DNA of 64,000 nt, from positions 843,676 to 907,675 of the forward strand of contig NW_006763294.1 in assembly GCF_000218685.1 (NCBI RefSeq), given 5' to 3'. Position 1 is the stretch's first letter. Each line of letters starts with the position of its first letter. Made by a program: the position numbers and the translations under genes. The stretch is from Serpula lacrymans var. lacrymans S7.9 (taxonomy: Eukaryota; Basidiomycota; Agaricomycetes; Boletales; Serpulaceae). The notes beneath the pieces were generated by a model that made no database searches, was not told the origin of the DNA, and saw only the letters and a list, made by a program, of their open reading frames with translations. Shown one piece after another: positions 38,392-51,710 of the stretch.

Positions 38392-38792
38392 CTACAACTG
38401 AGCACATTGGCCACGAATATATGTGACGATCCCCTTCATCTTTTCAAAACCCTGCTGCGAAAGAAGATCCACCTGCCAATCTCCCTGCAAGAAGTCGGGC
38501 GCCAACACGTGATTGTGACTAGGACGGTCCCGGTGCAGGGCTCCAAAGCCCCGTCTTGAACAGTCCTGGTGCACACGCGCATGATCGTGCCCAGGAAGCG
38601 AATTCCATGGAGGACAGGAATTGGGCAATGCTGTAGTTTGTTGTCGTAGTGCATGCGCATCTGACCGTCCGCAACAAGATGTGTAACAGCAGAGTTGATC
38701 CAGCTGTCATCCTGCAGCTCCATCAGGAAAACGGGACGCACGGAGGTATCGAAGACGACGAGAAAGAAAACAATTTGGTCGACATCTCGTGG
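38392..38792 (-). pseudogene. Frameshifted fragment of an uncharacterised protein
   Basis: Two overlapping minus-strand frames together read like one continuous protein. The first runs from about 38792 to 38540 (FLVVFDTSVRPVFLMELQDD, WINSAVTHLVADGQMRMHYD, FLGTIMRVCTRTVQDG). The second runs from about 38540 to the stop at 38392 (VLAPDFLQGDWQVDLLSQQG, FEKMKGIVTYIRGQCAQL). A shift of one base near 38530-38560 separates them, with no splice signals in between. The upstream frame is closed by a stop near 38825. I recall small uncharacterised Agaricomycete proteins of this style but cannot name the family with certainty. It appears to be a decayed copy. Confidence 0.5.
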
Positions 38793-39669
38793 ACGTTCGA
38801 TAGATGTAGGGAGTTAGAGTGTGATGAGGAACCGCTTTTCGTTTGATTGTGATTTGAAGCAATAAAAAAGCGATTCGTTGAAGGCCGGATGGTATCGCGC
38901 CTAGGCCAACTTTGTTAGTGTAGTCAGAATGCTGGTATCGTGCCTCGACAACGGCATTGTTTGCGAATTGCTAGTTTTGACAAACGTTGAAGACAGTCAA
39001 CAGAGTGCCAAGCCAACTGGTGTCGTTGACTATGTTCATGACTGCCATGTACTTGTCAGTTTCAAGAGCGTAAACATGTCATAATTCACCTTTGAGGAAG
39101 GTAAAAGATGGGGTGTGTGGTGGAGCGAGTGGCAAATGATAAATGATTACTTTAGTGAGCTCCCTTTTCCGTATATGGCAGGTCTGTGAAAACCCCTGAA
39201 TAAACTGGCCTCTATTCTATACACGTCTATCTCCTGGGACTGACTGCATCTGTGAGGGGCTGTGGTCGCAAGTTCACCTATGGAACCATCCAAAGCACCT
39301 CTCGCATGCTACCGACCCTCGCTCCATGGACTCGTTGGAGATGACTCAGATGACAATGAGCACCATTCTTTGGATGACCATAAGGAGAACGACATGGAGT
39401 TCAACGACACTTTCTTTGAGGATCACTGGGAACATCGACATTTCAGAGGTGATAGAATGGAGTTCACTACGGGAAAGAAAGGGTAGCAATATGCCCACTT
39501 CAAAAATTGTTGTTCCCAAGTTTTTTTTTTAGCAATACTACCAGCCGGAATATTGAGACGCACCTGGAAATGCAAATCTCACCATGGCTGTTAATCAAAG
39601 AGCCAATCATTCAAACAAGTCCATGCTCTGGGTAGCGCAGCTGGTACTTAGGAAAATTCCGTTAGCATT
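38793..39669. other. Intergenic region; one weak small ORF
   Basis: A small acidic ORF (ATG 39280 to TAG 39486, 68 residues, rich in Asp, Glu and His, e.g. DDSDDNEHHSLDDHKEND) is the only candidate. Composition alone does not prove it is expressed. A poly-T run lies at 39522-39531. Nothing else was recognised. Confidence 0.3.
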
Positions 39670-40056
39670 TCAGCCTGTCTGGGGAAGTGACCAAATTAAT
39701 AACATCAGTTTTGGAATGGTCATGGCATGAATTGGATAACACACCAGTATGTGCTCAAAAATAAGAAGCTGATCTCCGCGAGCGCAGCCATCACAGAACA
39801 AACCATCCAAAGCAAAATAATATGCATAGTCTAAATAGAAGCTACAAGGTGCGAGTGCATGCGGTATAGTCGATAAGTGCATCAAAGTGCCGTCCGATCA
39901 CAAATTCATTAACATTAAAAAATGAGCAAGAACCTAACAGAAATATCATCAACTTCGTCTTCATCATCATACGCTATCCTGTAGCTATCGTCAGATCCAC
40001 CCCCTTCGAGCTTCATGAAATTTTGTTTGGCGTTGCCGGTTAAACTGTCTTTACCT
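39670..40056. repeat. Segment at the SulP 3' end that recurs near 34945-35326
   Basis: It overlaps the stop codon and the downstream flank of the sulfate transporter gene. Shared blocks with the second copy include TAAATAGAAGCTA and TTTACCTACCCTCCA in the same order and orientation. Confidence 0.6.
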
Positions 40057-43020
40057 ACCCTCCACTTTCGCCATCGCATCCGCAACATTCTCGAAGAAAG
40101 CGTCATTCCCTAGAAGCTTCACGATGCCAGCACGTTCGAACATGTCACGTGGGACACGGCGAAGGTGCGTAACAAACAGTCCAACACCGCGATTCTGCGC
40201 GACCAGACCCTTTGTGAGTACAGCAGGCATTTGACCATGACTGATACTTACCTTATAAGTCTCCAACAGTTCATAGAACGTTTGGATGGCCCTGTGTCGC
40301 AGTGTAAGCCTTTTCTTATCGTGGCAGGGGAACGAATACTCACGATGCATCACAAGACTCTACGTCAGCCATGTGGAAGACAAGTACGCTCGCAGGCTGT
40401 CTACTGGGCTCTTCGGACGGATGAGTCGGCTCAACGCCGTAAAGCTCGAGCCTGCGAAGACGCTCTGTGAAGAAATTAGAATTAGATCAACACGCAAGTG
40501 ATAACACTGGAAATGACCTTTCAGCTGTGCAGTATTCGCTGCACGACAACAAGTAAACAGGTTGGCGGTGAGTGCGGTTCATGGAATAAAGCTCAAGCAA
40601 AACAGCATACCAAAGTCAAGACTCTCGCGAATCCGTACTATCAACAACCCTGGGATATCTTCAGCATCAGGGTTGTCAGAGATAGGTCTCCACTGGTCTG
40701 TGCCTGGGATTCGGCCCTATGGCAGCATATGACTCAGTACAAAGATAAGGACTCTTAGCATGAATAGACTTACCAAGATCGTCATGCGCGTCTTGGAAGA
40801 GCGCCTAATGACCAAAAGAAGCGAGATGATCAAACTGACTATGATACCAATTTCGACGTTCCATATGACTGAGAATATGAAGGTGAGGAACATGAGTGCT
40901 AGGTCCGTCCATGCACCAATCCTGTTAATTATCAAGCACTTTAAACAAAATGATATCTTCATGTAGTTGGTCGACATACCTCCAGTAAAAGACCAGGTCA
41001 TGGGGGACCTCAGCGAAAAGCGAGACTACGACCAAACAGATGCTACAAGACAATAAGGTTGTAAGAGTCGAATTGAATCCCCAAGCTCGAGGACTTACAT
41101 GGCAGCGAGAACGCATTTTGGTAAAAAGTAGAGCCATGGAAGAAGGAAAAATGTTGCAAGGAGGATAATCGCAGAACAGACTAACGACGCCATCTGCGTT
41201 CTCGCTCCAACCTCTCCATTAATGCGAGACCTGGTTACAAGTATTATGTAAATTTCTAGAAACTCCAGAGATATGATATTTAAGCAGACCTGACTATAGA
41301 ACCAAATGCAGGTAAAGTTCCAGGGACAAATGACCCAACAAGATTGCTAGTACCCAACGCGACGAGCTCGCGGTTGGGACTGATAGAGTGGCCATAACGG
41401 TCACCATTTTGTTTCGCAGCGACAATACTGTCCAAAAAGCCTATGATCGATATTAATCTGTAAATAAAAGAAGCCAAGCGCGAGGACGGGTTAACCGAGA
41501 AAAACTATCAGTGGAAGCGCTCCTTACATCGCCGTAGATGTTGTACCTCTGATATAGCCTCGGGTAGCCTTACGGAATGGTGACTCGATGAAGTGCAAGC
41601 CAGTAGTAATCGGCACAGCACCAAGAATCTCGACGCCATCTTGGTCCCACCTGAACTTTTCTGATATCACTGCATAAACAGTTAGAATCGCATCTATCCT
41701 TCCTGGTCGACACACTCACATGTTGATAGAACGACGACTACAAATACTTCAGGAATCCGATAAATCCACCAATATTTTCTATAGCGTCCTTTGAATGTTC
41801 TCAATAAGAGGAGCACCATAAGAACACCAAAGCTAATGAAAGTCGTCGGTTTGTGGAGATGTGTGAATACATTCTCCACCAGGAACAGGATTTTATCCAG
41901 AGTGGTTTCTGGATTAAAAGTGTGCTCCAACTCGACCAAACCAAACATAGGAATGAGTTGTTCACTGACGCACATGAGGTCAATCGGGGTTATTTGCGCA
42001 GTATTTGTTCACGTACACTGTTATGATAACCGCAACCGCTGTTACGAACCCTCTCAATAGAGCACGGCTCAGAACGACATCCAGGAATCCCAAACGGAAA
42101 AATCCAAGTATAAACGAGAACAAGCCAACCTACATTAGTTTACTGAATCAGCGGCAACTCTATTGTACAATATTCAAACACTGACCTGTAGAGTAATGGC
42201 AGTGGATACAGCCAGTCCTATAGCATGGGTATCCTCCGGGCGTGTATGGGGGTCGTGAAGGTAATCAGATACTGCCTGGCCCACTAAAAGACTAAGTGCA
42301 GCTTCGGGAGCGACATTCAGCTGACGAGATGTTCCAAGAAAACTGTAAACAATTGGGGGTATCGAAGCCGCGAACTAGATGGTTCTATTGTAAGAAGCTC
42401 TTGTTAGATAAGAACAGCTGTCGAGCTCACCAAACCAGCAGACGGGCTAAGTTTGGCTAACGCTGTTCCATAACTGACGGACTGGGGAATAAGCATGGCA
42501 GCAATGGTGATACCTGCAAGGAGGTCGCCTCCCAGACTACAAATAGATAAGGGAAATAATGGTCAACTGCGTCCTCGACACATGTATGGTGAAGCTAACA
42601 CGAGGACTTACAGCGAGAAAGAGTAGTTTGGTATCCATGCAGTAGAAGGAATGTAGTATCGCACTCTCTTGGCCCATTTTGGATTTTCTCTGGCAATTCG
42701 TCTGGGCGTCTCTGTACCTTTTCGCCCACAAAAGATCGAGTTAAGGAATACAACATAAAAGTAAAGAATGAAACTTTACCAGAGCTTCTGCCTGTGGATG
42801 CTCCATCAGTCCCACTGGCACTGGCATGTCCCAAACGCGAGATGCTCCCATATGGCGCACGACCATGTTCAACATCCTGCTCGGCTACCAAGCGCGTTCG
42901 TTCCTCAGCACCCGAAGGTCCGCGAGCCATATCTTCCAAGGATGCGATGGATGTAGAGGAAGAAAGAGAGCGAAAACGTGGTTCAGCTTGCTCGTACGCG
43001 TTTCTCGTCTGCGGGTCCAT
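40051..43020 (-). CDS. SulP-family sulfate permease with C-terminal STAS domain
   Basis: A membrane anion transporter (SLC26/SulP), most likely taking up sulfate. The start at 43020 (MDPQTRNAYEQAEPRF) opens a hydrophilic N-terminus. Then follow KWAKRVRYYIPSTAWIPNYS (about 42640), GDLLAGITIAAMLIPQSVSY (about 42500), the SulP signature region with APEAALSLLVGQAV (about 42300), ALGTSNLVGSFVPGTLPAFG (about 41340), and several transmembrane helices. A STAS domain (FHMADVESCDA, AIQTFYELLE, GVGLFVTHLRRVPRD) closes the protein at the stop at 40051. It is split into many exons with short introns, which I did not all resolve. No break was seen. It sits between the sedolisin block and the S8 protease gene. 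Confidence 0.88.
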
Positions 43021-43454
43021 CGTGTTTTGCCTGTGCTTCCCGCAGCGAAAACTTGGAGTAAAGCAAAGGTCGAATTACGAAATTTTTTGACAGAAAGCCT
43101 CGACGAAATATACAAGCCGAATGGACCGAACGCCGTACCGCTCAGCTGGTAATTGGCTTGTGCTGAACGTAAAAGTAGATACGGTTTAGGCTAATACAGA
43201 GTACGTGCACACTACACCGATTAGACTAGTGTCGACGGAAGATTCAAGAACAGTCGACGCTAATTCCATGAAGAAAAGCACTACGATCCAAAAACTCACA
43301 CAGGGCCATGTTCAATGCAAATTTGTTTATAACACATGATAAAAACTAGATTACAACTGCACGTATGCCTAAACGTTAAAAGCGGTTACTATTCCACAAA
43401 TCGTAAAGCGAAGACAAAACGGTTTAGAGTATAAATATATGGCATCGAAGCCTT
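43021..43454. other. Spacer between the SulP start and the S8 protease stop
   Basis: About 430 bases that should contain the SulP promoter and the S8 gene 3' end. I see no gene. Confidence 0.45.
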
Positions 43455-45129
<1,675 letters not shown>

Positions 45130-45692
45130 TGTGGGGATAGAGAAAGAGCTGCGCAGACCGACACCAGATAAGTTATAACCGTGACGCGGCTCTGATTGTC
45201 CATGTTTGTTCCAAGTGGCAAGGTCCGGGCTCTTACCAAATTGACTCACTTCTGGTGAAGCGGTGTGGAGCCTAGCGCGCACTTGGATGGCTCCTCGCAA
45301 GAGCTGTCCATGTCAGCATCAAAGTACTGATAACCCATATGGTCGATTTCAAGCTTTCTTCTCACCCATAGGAGACCGAAGACTACTTGGCTTCATGCAA
45401 AAGTCTGGCCTAGGGAGAGCTTATCATGGTTCAACAGTTACTGTAACATACATGAAACCCCAAAATTAAGGCCACGATTCAGAACTTATCGCGCGATATT
45501 GACCCTAGAATGACTAGCACCTTGCATCATTTTCCGAGGGCACACGCCAAAGATAAAGCTTCGATAAAGGTTCCATGGGGCGTTTGTTTCTAACGGTTAC
45601 AGTAACAGGGGCAATCACGTGACGCTGGATCGCCCCATTGATCACGTGATGTCCTTGCTGTTCCCTACTCTCACCACAGACCAACGCACAGG
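45130..45692. promoter_or_regulatory. Divergent promoter with two TCACGTGA palindromes
   Basis: This region is shared by the S8 protease (-) and the small mitochondrial-type gene (+). Two perfect 8-bp palindromes TCACGTGA lie at 45615-45622 and 45642-45649, 27 bases apart and 44-78 bases before the plus-strand ATG. CACGTG is the core site of Cbf1/USF-type bHLH factors. GGGGC and GCCCC flank the first site. Which gene is controlled is inferred from distance. Confidence 0.6.
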
Positions 45693-46165
45693 ATGTCTAT
45701 ATTGTCATTCCTTAGTAGAAGATCGACCCGTGCGCCCATCAGACAGCCGCTCTCAATAACGGATATTATTCATAGGACATTTGTTAGCGGCTTAGCTGGT
45801 CTCACTTTGTATGGACTGTTTCTTGGTGTTGCAGTGCATCGTGAGACGTTAGCGAAAGGTCGAGGTAAGTTATTTTATAACGTTGCGGCACGATTTTGGC
45901 ATGCTAAACATTATTTTGCATAAAACAGAGGTGATGAAGCTTTGATTTACCATTCGTATATGCTGTTGACTTCAACTTAACGCCCGCAGTTAATGGTCCA
46001 AAGAGATGCTGAAGTTGCGGTTGCGCAACCACAGGACGTGGGTGTGTGACATTTTTAGATGTCCTCTTTATTCAAGTTTTTCTGTTTCAGGTTGCGGATG
46101 AAGTCAGGGAACAGGCATTGGCTGAAGCTGCGCAGTCTGTTTTGTTCACGGGATCTAAGTCGTGA
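45693..46165 (+). CDS. Cox14-like small mitochondrial inner-membrane protein; the frame needs a 2-nt exon
   Basis: Predicted exons are 45693-45864, 45929-45930, 45990-46037 and 46091-46165, giving 98 residues. The core TDIIHRTFVSGLAGLTLYGL, then a short loop and HRETLAKGRE, resembles the single-helix Cox14 family (TD..HR..V..L.G.TLY), assembly factors of cytochrome c oxidase. The N-terminus is basic (SRRSTRAP). Without the 2-nt exon AG, both alternatives stop early: keeping 45929 onward as exon gives REVMKL-stop, and skipping it gives VNGPKRC-stop. With it, an extended soluble helix (ELMVQRDAEVAVAQ, VADEVREQALAEAAQS) is read through two further well-formed introns. The family call is moderate; the splice model is inferred. 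Confidence 0.6.
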
Positions 46166-46404
46166 TTCTAGGTGACTATATGCTAACTTTTCAATCGGGC
46201 CTTTCATTGACAATATATTTCTCTGGGAACAGTTTGGAATCTATCTGTAAGTCCCTCGAATCGTTGCGATATATGGCCCACTACAATGATGACGAAATAT
46301 CGTAGGAATACTTTCGCCTTCATATCCATATATCTGCATGGTTATATTACTTACAACTAGTTGACATGTTCGTACAACGCAATACTGGGTGCAAGATACC
46401 AAAA
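46166..46404. other. Spacer between convergent genes
   Basis: The 3' flanks of the small plus-strand gene and the kinesin gene. Nothing else is seen. Confidence 0.4.
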
Positions 46405-48835
46405 TTACGTAGAGTCTACCTCTACACGACTCTTTACAGTTCCTCCGGCCTTGTTCGCTTGTTGGGCCCTCCATCTATCCATTAAGCTCTTTGTTGCTGT
46501 TTTTTTCGCATACTCCAGGCTTGTCCCCTCCTCCTCTGCATTCTTCAAAAACTTGTCCATCGTACTCACCCACATCTCGTTTCCAATTGCGGTTCGCGCA
46601 TCCATCATTTCAATGTGGTTATACTGTTCGAATGTCGGTTGTCCATCAGGAATATCGCCTATCCACAACGTTTGAACGTCAGTGTAAGGTAACAGAACAC
46701 CACGCCCACCATATGTTTCATCTACCACCAGCTTCTTCCGACTTTTCATAATTTCATTGCGTGTCCTGGTCTTAGCAGTCAACATCAAATAAAATAGTCG
46801 TCCTATCACCTTCATCGCCGTATATTTTACCGCATCTGCCTCTAGTCTCCCTCTCTGCTTTGGCGCATCTTTTGTTGGCCCTTCAACAGCTGGTATTGCC
46901 AGTAGGCACTGTTCTACGAATTCCATGGTATACAGTCTCCCGAACTGCATCGCAGTCATACCTACAGGGCATAATTTGTCCAAATCCACGGCAAGTATGA
47001 TTACTGCATCGTCTTCAGGAGGTATCTGTGACTTTTCGGACCGCTTTGTTCCCTTAAAGCCCAGTAATTCACTCTCTATCGACCTGAAATGTAATATTCA
47101 TACTAACCTTTACTCTCTCCTCCCTGTCATGATTCCTCTTTGCCTTGGTAACTTTGATGAATTCTTCCTCCAGCCATTCCAAGGTTTGTTCGTGATTCCA
47201 TGTCCTTGGGTCCGCTTTATCGTACGGTGCTGGTCCGCGAGGCTTAGGTGGTGCAGTCTTGAATGGAGATGCGTAAGATAAGGTATTGCCACTGTGCACG
47301 ACATCTTGGATGTGTGGCGAAACGTGTGCGATGATAGCTGTCCGAGATGGTTGGCGGGATTCGACATCGAAAATTGGCTGTTGGTCTTCAACTCAATCAG
47401 GGACAACGCTTGACGATGTAGAGCTACCCACCTTGAGTAGCATGGTTAGCACGTTGCTCCTCCACGGTATATGCACAAAACCATCTTCTTGTGCCATCTT
47501 CGCTTTAGCGCGCACACAGTCTTTCAGGACCATCAGGCTCTTGTTATTCTCCCGCGATTCATCCATACGCTGCTTAGAGTGCATCTTCGAGTCTTCATAG
47601 CGCTCGCTCCCTGCCAAACTGCAAGCCAGCCAAGTTCAGCTATGCTCACAATTCTTAAGACATACTTCGTCGGACATACTCTACCAAGATGAGTTTCCCC
47701 TCTTCAGCATATGGTAAGAGTCTATTCTTCACCCGGATAGTGAGGAGAGCGTGACTGCGGCTGCTGGCTGCGTTTCTTAACGTGGGGCTCGTACGTCTGT
47801 GCGCGAGTGCGTTGTTGATCAGACTTTCTAAGTCATCGGACGACTTGACCTCAGTGGAAACCAAACGTGGCCTGATGTCGCCAACCTGCCAGATGCGTAA
47901 ATCATTTATCTCACAGTTTATTATGACAAGGATAGATAATTACTTTGTCTTCTTTCACAGGTACTTCCTTCCTGATCGGATTACCTTGGTCATCGACTGT
48001 TGTAGGTGTCTCTATAAGATCCACTGCTTTCTTTCCAAGCAACTCAAGAAATGTCACATTGAACTCGAATACGTCCGAGTTTGAGTCTCCCTCGATCTCC
48101 ACGTCCACAATGCCAGCCTCTGATGCAAGCAGGCGTCTGCCCACCTTCTTAGCTGTTGCAAACAAATCACGAGCTATGCGATGCTCAAGGCCTTCCATAG
48201 TGAAGGTCTTGCCACTACCTGTTTGCCCATATGCCAGTATACACCCGATCCCTCCAGAAAGAACCATCGGCAGAAGCTACAAACATGATTTGATATTCAA
48301 TGAAAGACACGGCGGAGAAATCACTCACGTCAGTCAACACTACCATCCTTTGATATACTTCCTCGTTGTCTAACTCAGGGCCAAAAGCCAGATCAGCATT
48401 GTAGGTCTTGTGGTTTAATGTTACGCCTGACCACTGATGACCATAATGATCTTTAGCTCGATACAAGGACAGGCAAAACATGAATATGAGCCATACCTTA
48501 GTCACTGGTACATGTGCAATAAATATACCAGGTTCCGCGCTTACGTTGCTAATTCCTGCACAGAAACTCGTCTTCACTTCAAGTTCGTCGGGAGCTTCGT
48601 CTCTCGATGCCTCATTTGAATATTGATCTACCTCGTTTTCCAATGGAGGACGCGTCCTAAACGCGACTATCACATCCTTTTGCGCTGCCCTTTCTATCCT
48701 TCCTGTGCTTTCCAGAAGTTCGGTAGCTATGGGCGCGTTAAAGCCTTTCGGTGAAGCTTGCTGCCTCTTCCATTCCTCGACCAGTTTACTGAATGTTTGT
48801 AGATGCACCGTAGACATCTTTCCTGAAAATGCCAT
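46405..48835 (-). CDS. Kinesin motor protein, kinesin-13-like
   Basis: A microtubule motor ATPase. The start at 48835 gives MAFSGKMSTVHLQTFSK. The motor begins at VIVAFRTRPPLENE (about 48660). The P-loop AYGQTGSGKTFTMEG is at about 48200; switch I NAASSRSHALLT at about 47750; switch II LAGSERYED at about 47600; then ENNKSLMVLKDCVRA, IPWRSNVLTMLLK and IIAHVSPHIQDVVHSGNTLSYA. After the motor comes TWNHEQTLEWLEEEF and a helical C-terminal region of about 200 residues ending VKSRVEVDST. The motor sits near the N-terminus and the LKDCVRA/IPWRS style resembles kinesin-13/KIF24 proteins, which depolymerise microtubule ends. The subclass is uncertain. NNKSL replaces the usual INKSL. Confidence 0.85.
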
Positions 48836-49192
48836 GATACAACGTACGGAATAGGATGTGGGCTCAGACGAGGGACCCGGGCCTGCCTTTCATACGATGC
48901 TTTACTAAAAATGTATCTTATCTACTTCGCCGGGAGCGTCTTTCTCGCTTTCGAGTCAAGATGCTGCCCGTGGTTCGGAGCCTTCCGCCAAGATATACTA
49001 TATCTAACGGCATGATGGCAGGTGCATTGCAAATTACCACGCATATTCCCTTGCTAGTACGCCGAAGCAACTGCAAACTTCAACTGACACATAGAAGAGA
49101 GAGTAGCTTGATACCATCTTATGACGCCAATACCAAAATTCAATACGACTTAAATTGTTACGATTCCCTTCTATGTCTTAACATTCATATTC
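48836..49192. other. Spacer between the kinesin start and the sed6 stop
   Basis: Should hold the kinesin promoter and the sed6 3' UTR. No gene is seen. Confidence 0.4.
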
Positions 49193-51710
49193 TCAGGGGA
49201 GGGTCAACCACTGAGCCACCAGCTTGTCGAAATTAAGAGTACCCAGTCCGGTGACAGGATCCCACCCAGGAGTAGCATTGTAACCGTTTGTACCACAACC
49301 AGGGTTGTCGCCCATAGTGATGTCGTTGAACAAACCGCTGAAGTCGGTGGAATAGATCTGGTAGAACATGTAATTCAGCAGCGACGGACCAACACTGGAG
49401 GAAAACATACTGTGGGGTTAATGAAGCCAATAGAGCTTTTACCAGCAGCCAGACGGGCGTCGTTGATCATGGTGAAGATTGCACCACTGACAGGTGATGA
49501 ACACGAGGTTCCGTAAACGAGCTCAAATGCGCCATCGATCTAGAGATTATAAATGAGATATGTAAAATAAGGATAAAATCAGAAAATCTTACAGCTACAA
49601 CATAGTTCGCCCCATTTGCAGCAATATCTGGATATGCACGAGACTACATCGAGGAGCATGAATACAAATCTACAGGCGATTGGATGGTAACGTACTATTC
49701 CAGTGGAGTTCCACATAGTGGCGGGGTAATCGGGGTAGTAATTTGCCAGATAGTAATCAACGGCCTCCTTCTGATAGCTGGGCATCGCAAAGTAGTTACT
49801 GAATCCACCTCCCGAGTAGATAACTTGTTCGCATGCACCCTCGGGCTCATAAACAGTGGAGCCAGGATTCACCTGGGTAGCACCCACTGAGGTAATATAT
49901 GGACAAGTACCGGGGAAGGTAGGATTAAACATCGTTCCATCCAAGGTTTGAGTGCCTAGTGGGATGGAAAAAATAAGGTACATCAAAACTCGTCATTACT
50001 CTGCAAGGTGCTGATAACACGTACCGTTAGGGTTCAAGCATAACCCACCATTACCAGCGACACCGTAATCACCAGAACTATACAAGATGGTCACACCCAT
50101 CAGACCGAGCTTGGCGTACTCTGCGCACTGGCGTGCGCTGTAGAATGGCGTAAGGTCGGCCTCGTCGTATGCGTAAGACGTAGATATAACATAAGTTGGT
50201 GTAGCAGTACCGCATGCCTCGGGTCCTTAATGATACATATCGTCAAGCTGGAATGTATGGTATGATAAAAATATGTTACCATCATAACCACCGGGTGCCG
50301 TGTCTGGATACTTAGAATCCTGGGTATAGTCATCGCCACCCTCGAATGTGCAGTACGAGCCATCGAGCGCGTCGAGGAAGTTGTTGAAAGAAGCACCTTT
50401 TAACTCGCATTTGAGCCAAGATATTTATGTCAGAAATGTAGCACCGTACCTTCTACCATATCTCCAACTTGATACAGTGTAACTTGCTGTGCGGGTGTAA
50501 CGAGATCCATGCCATACTGCAAGTCAAGGTCGGACTCGCCGTTGTAGCTAAAGTTCTGATATTCTGTTTGTGCGTAACCTAAGATAGATAGAGGACAGTT
50601 AACGGGAAATCAGGGACTGGATCAATTTAACGAACCCACCTCCATCAATAGAAACCATGTAAGGCGCCTTTCCATAGAGACCCTCAGAGAAGTTCATGGC
50701 AAACAGATTTATGTCGGTCTGAAGGTATGCCTCGGGGGTGTATTCAACTTTAAAAAATGTCAGCTCTAGTCTTTAAGAGGGTAGAAAACGTGATAGAATG
50801 GGAATAAAAGTCTCTTCAGCTCTTTATACCACGTCCAAATCCCAAGACTTACACAACCATCCAAGCAATAATCAGCGAAAAAAAAAGCACTCACCAATTC
50901 CATAACTATTCTTCGAAGTGGCAACTGGCGTGTAGTTGAAACTGTACAGGGCTCTCAAACAAGCAGGAGTGATATACTCGTCACAAGTTGAAACATCAGT
51001 AGGGCTGATTAAAACAGCGTCATCAACCGCGCCAGTAGTTTTAGGTGAGCTACCGAAAATAGGCTGTCCTATCGAACGAGCTGGCTCATCGGAACGTCGG
51101 GTTATCTTAGCGTCGAAGTGCACAGTGGGAGTAACAAAATCAACGTGAGGCTGAATATGATATGGGAGGTGATAAGCATTGCAAGCTACATATATGTTTC
51201 AATGACGATTTACAAGATCGATGATGTTGTGAACTTACCAACATGGTTCTTCCCTGTGGAGTGAGTGTAAAGATTGTATTCTGTTTGCAAAAGACGCTCT
51301 GCCTCCTCAGTGGTGGCATCTACCTCGATCCACCCTTTGTTCGAAGCGACTTTGACACGCTCTTCCTCGAAACCGTTCTCGAGGATCCAGTTCCGTACGG
51401 CTGAGATAGTTTCCTCACTTGGAGCAAATGTTTTCAAAACCTGTCCCGGGGTCCAATGGTTTCCATAGTTTGAAGACTTTGGATGAGAAACATCCATCAA
51501 AAGTTCTTCTAAATTGTCCATGTTGCTCTGAGTAAGAGCAAACCGCAAAGGGAGAACGGATGTCGGCTCGTGCCTCCGCTGCAGCGACCATTCTGCTGGG
51601 ATGTGTGTACGTTTCTCGTGCAGATTATACGGGGAGATTGGGGATTCGGCCGCAGCAAGAAGACCCAAGCTGAGAACAATGAAGGAGATAAGTGACCGCA
51701 TGTTGGCCAT
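49193..51710 (-). CDS. Sedolisin (S53), paralogue 6 (sed6)
   Basis: A secreted acid peptidase. Starts at 51710 or 51701 ([18 protein letters not shown]). The propeptide begins [11 protein letters not shown]. Catalytic Glu/Asp are in ESDLDLQYG (about 50525), the oxyanion Asp in [10 protein letters not shown] (about 50070) and the nucleophile in GTSCSSP (about 49500). The tail is [21 protein letters not shown] and ends WLTLP. It is the sister of sed3: same Cys after the nucleophile, same DITMGDN loop, and the same long intron before VEYTPEAYL (about 160 nt here). Two introns use AAG acceptors rather than CAG/TAG (before VEYTP and before GPEACGT). All key residues are intact. Confidence 0.91.
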
